A DNA stretch of 64,000 nucleotides from Phytopythium helicoides (lineage: Eukaryota > Oomycota > Peronosporomycetes > Pythiales > Pythiaceae), in contig JANFNE010000033.1 in NCBI GenBank assembly GCA_024867545.1, positions 1 through 64,000 on the forward strand. Reading direction: 5' to 3'. The notes beneath the pieces are model-generated. The model made no database searches. It saw nothing but the letters and a program-made list of their open reading frames with translations, and was not told where the DNA came from. A program made the translations under genes and the position numbers. The first letter of the stretch is position 1, and each line of letters begins with the position of its first letter. Below, piece by piece: positions 56,073 to 64,000 of this stretch.

Positions 56073-57390
56073 GGGGGGGAGAAGCTTCTCGCGAATGGGC
56101 CGCCCGGCCGGGTCGGGTCGGGGCTCGGCAACCGGATGTTCTCGCTGCCTTTCAGGATCAGAGGGTAACGGGAAGGCAGTACGTTGAAGTCGGGTTGAAG
56201 GCCGGAGATGGAGAGGGTATTGAGTTTGCGGAGACAGGACGCTACACTAGCGTGGCCCACGCCAATCAAGTGTCGATTCTTCATGATGAGCATGCGCTGA
56301 ACACCGAGCCGAACGCCCTGCTGACGCCGACGAGCGCCACGGGCTTGGAACGACGAGCGGCAGCGAGCGGAGGACCGAGCGATCGTTTTCTGCTCTGCGG
56401 TGCGCGGGTGTACCAGGCGCTTGAAGGTCTCAACTCGCCCTCGTAGGCGCGTTCCGACCCCTATTCACCGCTTTTCGACGCGATGAGGGTCCTAGATGAG
56501 TGCGGAGGAGATGCTGGATGTCATACGAGCGGGAAACTCTAGAGCCAGCAATGCCAGCGATAGAAGTGCCCAGGTCGACGAGACCGACGGCTGCACACAG
56601 ACATCGCTGCTTCATAATTGTCATCTAGAGACAGCTGTGCGGATTTGCGGGTGAAGGATATGGGAATGCGCTGGCGCTCGGGATCGGGGATCGGGATGTA
56701 GTTGAAGAGCGTAGTGAGGCGACTGAGTGACGCAGGGAGACGCACAGAGCTCCTGGAATACCTGCTCGACCGAAAGAGGCTGACATCGACGCTCTATGGC
56801 TGCTTTGACAAGACCACTCTGATCGCTGCGGCCTCCTCTCAATACCTTTAAGTGATGAAGCCTCTGATCTGATCAGCGCGGCACAAATGCGAATGCTGAC
56901 TAGAAGACAATGCTCGCGCATTCTGCTGATGGTAACAATGTCGATGCTGACACGGTTGCGGTAAGGTATCTCGTGGATGCTGGCGTACTCATCGAGACAC
57001 GAACCAACAGGGAAACCAGATCGCAGATTCTCGCTGTTGAGCACCAAAGGAGCACAAAGGGACGGCAGATCTGTGCAATCGTGGCGATACAGGTCATCTC
57101 TCAGCACCTTCACGATGAGGTTGATGCCAGCCACCGCAACGGAGAAGAAGTCTCAACGACCAAGTGTTGGAGTTAAAGCAGCATCGCAGTCGTTGCGGCG
57201 TTGCTGTTGTTGCTGGTTCACCATTCACTTCAACTTGAGTCCCGTGCTTTTGACCAACCAAGCCCCTCGTCGCCTGAATCTCCGTTCCGGTTGGGCGAAA
57301 TGTGTATCAACACCTAAATACGACGAACTGCAACTCGGCGATCGACTCCACTCCCGCATTCGCCTCCCGAGCAGACACCAGCGGAGCGCC
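56073..57390. other. Intergenic region with degenerate ankyrin-like remnants
   Basis: 1.3 kb upstream of both PARP (-) and 2OG oxygenase B (+). Apart from the possible relic at 56715-57140, no gene is seen. Confidence 0.5.
56715..57140 (+). pseudogene. Possible ankyrin-repeat relic
   Basis: Plus-strand fragments in shifting frames resemble ankyrin repeats: ELLEYLLDRK, EADIDAL, DKTTLIAAASSQYL, and AVRYLVDAGVLIETRTN followed by LAVEHQR. The order and spacing fit consecutive ~33-residue repeats, but stops and frame changes interrupt them and no start codon is credible. This is a pattern call only. Confidence 0.4.
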
Positions 57391-59903
57391 ATGGGACGCC
57401 GCAGCTCGTACGTGGACTTGGAGCCTGACAGAAACCCCATTGAGGGTCCGCTGGACGACTGGGGAGCCGATGAAGTTCCTGAGGCCCAGACGGAGGCGCT
57501 AGAATCACTGGAGAATGCGCTGGGCGACGCCACGGAGCTCTACAAGACGTTCCAGTTCTCGTTTGGAGGAGCGGCTCCAATGCTGCCGACCGCCCCAGGA
57601 CTCACGGTTGAGGGCATGGGGACTGTACCACTGCCGTTGAATGAAGAGACTGCCAAGAAGCTGGCTGGATGCTGTGAGCGAGCACCGTTCGGCAAGGGAT
57701 TCGACACGGTACTCGATGAAAGCGTACGCAAAAGTTGGCAGCTAAGCATGAAGCCCCAAGACGGAAAGGTCTCCATACGCAACCCACACTTCCAAGAAGG
57801 ACTCAACAAACTCATGAACGAACACGTCACTCCCAGACTCGGATTCAAGGACGGACAGCTGCGCTGCGAGCCTTACAAGCTGCTCGTCTACGAGCCTGGA
57901 GGTCATTTCCTCAAACACCAAGACACGGAGAAAGAAGACGGTATGATCGCAACTCTGGTCATCCAGCTTCCATCCGAGCATCAAGGCGGAGACTTGGTGG
58001 TGTATCAAGGAAATACGATGCCGAAGGAGTTTCGCCATGACTTTGGCAAAGCCGATGGAACGGCTCCGTTTGCAGTGCACTATGCAGTCCACTATGCTGA
58101 TGCTGCGCACTCTGTGGAGCGTGTGACGAGTGGATACCGGTTGGCGTTGGTATACTCAATCTGCTTGCCCCAGGGAGTCTCTGGTTTATGTTGTGAGATT
58201 GATCCCGAGACTGGCGAGCTGGTGAATCCCGTGGCTACTGCTCTACGGCAAGTCGCGATTGAAGGATCGCGGTTCACGTGGTTCCTGAAGCACGAGTACA
58301 CGGAGAAAAGTATCAGCGAGGCTGGGGCATTCGCTCTCAAGGGACTTGACCGCGCTCGTTTTCAGGCTCTGGTGGACGGCAATGCACAGATAAGGGACCC
58401 AGCATCGCGCATGGTTTTCTACCTGGCTCGGCTCAATCTGTCCATTCACTATGGTCTAGACTCTCATAGCTGGATGGAATTGGAGCGAGAAAAACATCTC
58501 ATGTGGTACGCGCTAGATGGCACGGCACTGAAGAAGAGCTCCGACGACGACTACTATTATGGTAGCCGCTATGATCCAACGACGAGCATAATCAACCCAG
58601 ACGAGTCGAGTCTTAGCGAGCTTTGGGGAGAACATGGCTCCAACACATATGAAGGATATATGGGAAACGTTGGTCCGACGAAGAACACGATCTACGAGCG
58701 CTACATCATTGTCGGGTGGCCAGAAAAGCAGGATCTTGCACTCATGAGCTCATTCATTTACCCCAGCAAGGCGTTGAAGGAACTCGCTTCGGTGCCGTTG
58801 ACTACCGATTCCTTCAGAACAGTTTTTCGCCTCCTACTTCAAGAAGAACTCGAGCATTTCGGTTTTCATTGCCTGAGAAAATCGCGAATTTCATCGTTCA
58901 GAATGCCATCAGCGGTGAGCATCTGGGACAGCTCTTCTTTGTCTACGTCATTGATCGCGTGGATGACAAGCGAAAGTTGATCAACTCCATCCAGTCGCTG
59001 ATTCAGACGTTCAACTGGAGGGACATTGGAGGCTTGGTCAGCAAAGCATTGGTGAGATTGGCCACAAACCGCTCAATTAGTTTGGAGTTTGTCTTTGAGC
59101 TTTTGAGCGCTATTGACGCGACTACAAAACCCGATGCGTTTGCTGGAATTCTGTTAGTAACTGTGGTGATTGCAACTGGAGTCGCACCTTATTTTCTCGC
59201 GCAGAGTGGTCACATCGGAAAGCTATGGAAGCTCACTGTCAACTGTGAAACTGATCTTCGACCGGTCACTCGATGGTGTGAATATGTGAAGAGCACAGAT
59301 CCATCCATGCTTCACCACTTCATCAAGGGGTTTGAAAGCTCTGTAAGCACTTCTGGTGAGAGCATTGCAGAGGCTATTGCTACTCCGTCTGAGGCATTGA
59401 AGATTGCTCAGTCAGCGTTTCAGCAGATTATGAAGTTGCGCTTGGATTGGCTCAACATTCGACGACGCGCGGGAGGCGACACATGGGCCATGCCGGAAGC
59501 ATTGTTCCCAAGCAACCCCAGGGTTGAGGCGTTCTTGCGTGGCCCAGATATGCGAATGACGCTCACAGGTTTCCGTGACAAGGCCGAAGCCTCCAACTTT
59601 TCGCGTGCGCATCGCCATGAACAGCAGAACGCGACATTCAACATGCGGGCGTATATGGGGACAGTGACTATCATCAAAACGAGCGATTTTTTCGCTCGCA
59701 ATCACAGCGACGGGATGTCGTATGAAGAGGAAGCGTGGGCTCTCTCTGCTGCTTGTGGCGAAGAATTTGTGCCGTCGCCACTTGGTGCCGCTGCCGCAAC
59801 GACACCATTGCCTGGATGCGGACCATCCCAGCATGGTAGCCACCCTCCGGCGAAGCGTCGACGCGCGAGCTCGGACGACATCATTGTGGTTGACAGCGAC
59901 TGA
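57391..59903 (+). CDS. 2OG-Fe(II) oxygenase paralogue B, frame broken near the middle
   Basis: Starts MGRRSSYVDLE; aligned with paralogue A the domain layout is the same, with His176, Asp178, His240 and Arg250 all present. The frame from 57391 runs to 58980, but homology to A continues in another frame from about 58878 to the stop at 59903. Two single-base gains (a fifth T near 58827 and a T near 58874) would explain the shift, because removing them restores A-like sequence. Alternatively a 56-bp GT-AG segment (58822-58877, phase 0) could be spliced out to give 818 residues, although its donor GTTTTT is poor. The C terminus ends in a basic KRRRASSDD tail. The gene is either decaying, newly intron-bearing, or affected by sequencing error. 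Confidence 0.75.
57681..58158. repeat. Gene-conversion tract, copy in 2OG oxygenase B
   Basis: Inverted partner of 51036-51512. It covers the active-site half of the oxygenase domain, including all four cofactor-binding residues. Confidence 0.85.
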
Positions 59904-60254
59904 CTTCGGATCCTGAACTCGTTGAGCGTGAATGCCTTTCTAGTTTTCTTTTCATCGTCCCAGCGCAGTTCTATCGACCGTTTACGTACCGCAATGAATC
60001 ATGACGTATGCTATCGATCTCGATTCTCTAGTAGTGAGCTACCAACAAGCGTCGCAGCGTCTAGTACTGCACCTCCAGCGATATCTCCCTTCGTGTACAC
60101 CAAACATGCTCGCACTCTTCATGACCACGGCATCGACTCGCTTCAACTTGAAGCAAAGGAGCCCGCCCCACCCGTCCATCTGTAGCCCCGTGTAGAGCGC
60201 TCCACCCTCGCAAGTTGCCTTTTTCCCGTCCGATACAAAAGCCGGAGAAAGGAC
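59904..60254. other. Intergenic region, no gene seen
   Basis: 351 bp between 2OG oxygenase B and the GBP-like gene. Carries the latter's promoter; nothing else recognised. Confidence 0.5.
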
Positions 60255-62981
60255 ATGGCCGAGTGGCGCGCGCTGCCGCTCGTCTCGCGCGGCTCGGCGG
60301 GCGCGCTGGCAGTCGGCGCGGCGGCTGCGGCGGCGCTGGGGCGGCTGTCGACGCGGCGCGTGCGCGTTTTGGGCGCGTTCGGCGCTCGCGCGGGCTGCGA
60401 GCGGCTGCTGCTGCGCTCGCTGCTAACTTCTGCAGGCGACGCTGGCGATTCTGGAGACTCTGGCGATTCTGGAGACTCTGGGGACGCTGGGGACGTGCTG
60501 CTGTGGCTGTGGGCACCCGCTGCGGTCGCGGACGGCGCGGAGCCGAGCGGAGGCGACGACTGCCGCCTGGTGCTGTCGACGGAGCTGCGGGACGGCGAGG
60601 GCGACAAGCTGCGCAGGGCGAGGCTGGCGCTGCTGCTGCTGCTCTCGTCCGCGGTTTTCTACAGCGACGACGGGGAGATCGACGGCGCGGCGGTCGAGCG
60701 GCTCAAGTGGCTGGACGACGTCCCGCGGAGTCTGCGTATCAAGCCCACGCAGGACGAGGAGAGCATCGGTGAGGAGCACCGTTGATAGTGGGGTGGACTG
60801 GCTGTCGAGGACTGACGACGTTGCGATGCAGTCAATGACTTCCACCGCCACGCGCCAGCGTTCGTGTGGGTCGCACACAACTTCAAGGTCAAGTGGCTCA
60901 CTGGTCAGGATGGCTCCAAGATGACGCCGACAGAGGTGGGATTGCTGTTTGGTGCAGTTGAACATGCCACGGTTGCTTATGCTGATATCCTACTTTGACA
61001 GTACCTTGAAAATGGTCTGGCCGAGGAGAGCGGGTACAGTGACGCTGTCGGAGCGCGCAATGCGCTACGCATGTACATGAATGGTTTCTTCAAATCTCGC
61101 GAGTGTGTCGCGCTCAGTCGTGCCATGGAAGCCACTTCAGCGTCTGATTCATCAGCAGATATCCCTCCGCGAGACGCTCTTCGCTCGCAGTTTGTGGAGG
61201 CGGTAGATAGGCTTTACGGCTCTTTCTTGGCGAACAAGTCCTCATCTACTCAACTGCCAATCAAGCGGCTCATGGACACCGAGTTGAATGCCTCACAGTT
61301 TACAACGGTGATCGAAGCGTACGTGGCAGCACTGAATGCTGGCCAACTGCCAGCAATCCAGAATGCCAGCAACCAACTGCTCGAGAAAAGCATCGACGAG
61401 GCGTTCAAAGTCGCCAGCGACGTGTATGCTACGACTCGCTCAACTGAGTCAGACTCTGCAGATTCGTCAACTTCGACGAGAGAACTAGAGCAGAATCATT
61501 GGCGAGGCGTTCAGGCAGCCGAGGCAAAACTTTTGGCAGCACGGTCGACTCTGTTTCCTGACACCACTTCACAGTCGGTACCGTTGGAAAAGCAATTTGA
61601 TGAGCGAAAGGAAAAGTGGCTGCTAGAGATCGAAGCTCAAGCAAGCGAGCAGATGGATGCCAGCATCACTCAATCCGAAGAGTTGTGCAGAACGTTGCTT
61701 GATGAGCTGCTACCCCAAGGACTCGAGGAGACCGTTGGTGCCCGACTGCCTGCGACGTAGGTGTACTTGCCAGGTTTGATTTCCAGTCGTGCCGACGGTA
61801 GCTAATTCACTATCATCTGCATACAGACCGCGGGAAAGCTTTGCGGATGGGCTAGTGGAGTCATTGACCCATTACAAGACAGACCTGGCTACCGCCCTCG
61901 CAACGTACAAGGAGCGTGGAGAAGGCTCGCAAATAGCCGCAGTATTAGAAACAGTGCTGCAACAAAAGGTGTCACCGTCGGTGCAGCGCTTCGGCGAGCA
62001 GGTTTTGGAGCAGCTCGAGCGTCATTTGGCAAGTTGGCAGGAGCAAAAGCAGCAACTAGAGCGCGATTTGGAGGCAGCAAAAGCTCAGGATGCCCATGTT
62101 TCTCTTTCAGGCGAAGATCAGAAGCGATTATACGAGGAACAGCTGGCTCAGTCAACGGAGCAGCTTTCTGAGATGCGCAGTATGCTTCAGGGCGAGCTGA
62201 ACGCCAAGAAGTCGGAGCTGGATCGTCTGACAGGCGACCTCACCACCATGACCTCAAACATGAAGTGCGAGTCAAGAACGCCGAGAGTGATTTGGAGTGG
62301 GCAAGGCGTCGCACAGAGGAAATGGAGGCAGACATTCGCAGTCGCCAGCAACGCCAGTTAGAGTTGCAGCTCCAAGCACAGACTGGCGAAGGCGGTGCCA
62401 CCGACGATGTTTTGCAAACCGAGCGTGGGTTCCACCAAGAGGAGCGAGCCCTTCTCACGCAACAGAAGAACTCATGGACCAGATCGTCAAGCTGCAGCGC
62501 GAGCTTGTCCAGAAGAAGACGAACCACGTGCAGCGAGTGTTTGCAGCTGAGAATGAGCATGCCAAACAGGTCGATGACGCGCGCGCTGCCCACGCAGAGT
62601 TCGTGCGGCAGCTGCGCGCGCAGGCCAAATCGGACTTGGCTATGCTCCGCCTCGCGCACCAGCGGAAGAAGACCTGCAGCGCAGACGCAGCTTGCCGAGC
62701 TGGACGAACAGGTGGCCGAACTACGCGCTCGGCTGACGGCGTGTGCCGAGACCGAGAAGGCTGCCAAGGACGCGTCCAGCTCGTCCTCGAGCCGCGACTT
62801 GTTCCGTTCGCTGTCCATGTCGCTGTCTGCCGCGATCGGAGACTCCAAAAGCGACAATAAGTCCACTGCTGCCTCGACCAGTAGCGCACCAGCCAACACG
62901 GACAGCGCCAACGGAGAGACGCCACCGAGTGGCACCGAGCCGCCCAAGCGCCGCGACACCAGCATGTGCGCGCAGTCGTGA
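60255..62981 (+). CDS. Guanylate-binding-protein-like gene with degenerate GTPase motifs; 3' frame breaks
   Basis: Exons 60255-60768, 60832-60935, 61002-61756 and 61827 onward, with introns of 63, 66 and 70 bp. Homology to the GBP/atlastin-type large GTPases is seen in LALLLLLSSAVFYSDDGEIDGAAVERL, in the exon-2 block FHRHAPAFVWVAHNFKVKW...MTPTEYLENGL, and in a long helical C-terminal half. The P loop, normally GxxxxGK[ST], reads GAFGARAGCER, and the switch-II DTEG region reads STELRDGEG, so GTP binding is probably lost. Exon 1 carries a GDS minisatellite. In the last exon coiled-coil homology jumps frame near 62262, 62465 and 62680; each jump fits one or two lost single bases. As read, translation stops at 62361 (635 residues); with the breaks ignored, the frame ends at 62981. 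Confidence 0.7.
60435..60495 (+). repeat. Gly-Asp-Ser minisatellite in GBP-like exon 1
   Basis: Tandem 9-bp units encode GDSGDSGDSGDSGDAGD in a loop between the P-loop-like strand and the next beta strand, a site where intact GTPases rarely carry insertions. Confidence 0.75.
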
Positions 62982-63371
62982 CCATGCGCGGGCGATTACA
63001 TCCCCAGCGTCGCTAGCGCCATCCTGCCGTAGCAGCATGGATCGTTTCGGCGCATGTCTAGTCACCAACCAATCGCAAGTGATCCATTCAGGCGCCACGC
63101 ACGCGGCCCTCGGCTTTTTCTTGTGGCGGCGCATTTGCGCATTCACGACCTCATCCCCCTGCGCATCCGATCTGGCAGTGAATCGGCTCCCAAAGGCCTG
63201 ATAACAAGCTCTCCACATACACCAAGCGCCTCTTCACGCAACGAAACAGCGGGGGCTATCACCTCCCGGAGGACCCGATCGCTCGTCTCTATCGCGCCAC
63301 GGCTGGCTCATGACCCGCCGGCGCTCCCCACTTTCCCTTCCGCCGCGCAGCGCCCAGCCCAGCGCCTCAAC
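62982..63371. other. Intergenic region, no gene seen
   Basis: 390 bp between the GBP-like gene and the aspartokinase start. Presumed aspartokinase promoter and leader. Confidence 0.5.
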
Positions 63372-64000
63372 ATGGCCGACGCCCAGCAGTTCGTGGTGCA
63401 CAAGTTCGGCGGCACGTCCGTGGGCAATGCCGAGTGCTTCGCCAAGGTGGCGCAGATCGTGACGGCGGTGACCGAGCCGCGCGTGGCCGTGGTCGTGTCG
63501 GCCATCGGCGGCAAGCCCAAGGTCACGGACCTGCTCATCTCGCTGCTGGAGCTGGCCAAGCGCCGCCAGACGGCCGAGATCGACGCCATCCTCGCCTCCA
63601 TCCGCGACAAGCACCGCGCCGTCATCGCCGCGCTGCTGCCGCCGGTCGATGGCCAGGAGCAGGACGAGGGAGCGCGCATCGAGGCCGAGATCGCCGCCGA
63701 CCTGGCGCGCATCTCGGAGCTGCTGCGCGCCATCTCCATCATGCAGATCTACACGGACAACGTGGTCGAGTTTGTCTCGGGCCACGGAGAGATCTGGTCC
63801 GCCAAGGTGCTCACGGCTGTGCTCAACCGCCACGACGCGCAGCGACGCAAGTACCAGTTCGTCGACGCGCGCGACTTCCTCACGGTCGAGGTCGATGAGG
63901 ACCGCGGCCCTGTCGTGCTCTACGACGTGTCCGAGAGCAAGATGAAGGCCATCCTGGACGCCGCGCCCGCCGACACGCGCCTCGTCATCACGGGTTTCAT
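63372..64000 (+). CDS. Aspartokinase, 5' part (runs off window)
   Basis: The first 209 codons, open to the window edge. This enzyme phosphorylates aspartate at the first step of the lysine/threonine/methionine pathway. The N-terminal amino-acid-kinase motif KFGGTSVG is at residues 11-18; VVVSAIGGKPKVTDLL and VSGHGEIWSAKVL follow at the expected distances, and the fragment ends before the conserved later nucleotide-binding segments. The start ATG follows a non-coding leader and begins MADAQQFVVH. The C-terminal ACT regulatory domains lie outside the window. Confidence 0.95.
   Translation, partial: MADAQQFVVHKFGGTSVGNAECFAKVAQIVTAVTEPRVAVVVSAIGGKPKVTDLLISLLELAKRRQTAEIDAILASIRDKHRAVIAALLPPVDGQEQDEGARIEAEIAADLARISELLRAISIMQIYTDNVVEFVSGHGEIWSAKVLTAVLNRHDAQRRKYQFVDARDFLTVEVDEDRGPVVLYDVSESKMKAILDAAPADTRLVITGF

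Noticed and set aside
58716..59903. Separate gene starting at 58716
   Set aside because: The true homology of this frame to paralogue A begins near 58878. The upstream part is out-of-frame reading of paralogue B.

Overview
The window looks like nuclear DNA of a eukaryotic microbe, most likely an oomycete of the Phytophthora/Pythium type. I base this on very short GT-AG introns (55-88 bp) in GC-rich genes packed a few hundred bases apart, on an intron-containing tRNA-Tyr gene, on a chromodomain-bearing Ty3/gypsy element, and on the gene set (VPS35, STE24, PARP, cathepsin X/Z, aspartokinase). The genus is an inference; no marker gene is present.

Bases 1-31134 are one tandem array. The unit is about 831-882 bp and carries one minus-strand tRNA-Tyr(GTA) gene with a 33-bp intron. 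I count 27 complete copies and one cut by the window edge; the tRNA sequence appears invariant while the spacers differ in microsatellite length and small variants. A full-length Ty3/gypsy retrotransposon (14741-22236) sits inside one spacer, flanked by a 5-bp target duplication. Its 592-bp LTRs differ at two positions that I can see, so it is young. It has gag, a textbook -1 frameshift signal, and pol ending in a chromodomain. A long antisense coiled-coil ORF overlaps the 3' end of pol.

Bases 31135-64000 hold ordinary single-copy genes. In order: a cathepsin X/Z-like protease with a repeat stalk and a C-terminal membrane segment (-); a secreted or membrane Cys-rich protein (-); a 5.3-kb palindrome (35737-41067) whose two arms each carry one copy of an unknown gene; VPS35 of the retromer (-, five exons); a small coiled-coil protein (-); a two-PA-domain secretory protein (-); a longin-like protein (-, three exons); 2OG-Fe(II) oxygenase A (-), divergent from the CAAX protease STE24 (+); a PARP (-, five exons); 2OG-Fe(II) oxygenase B (+); a guanylate-binding-protein-like gene with degenerate GTPase motifs (+); and the start of an aspartokinase (+) at the window end.

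The recurring theme is repeated DNA being homogenised: the tRNA array, the palindrome, and a ~477-bp gene-conversion tract shared by the two inverted 2OG oxygenase genes. Two genes near the right end (2OG oxygenase B and the GBP-like gene) carry single-base frame breaks, which are either real decay or sequencing error. Apart from the retroelement and the palindrome, neighbouring genes show no obvious shared pathway.
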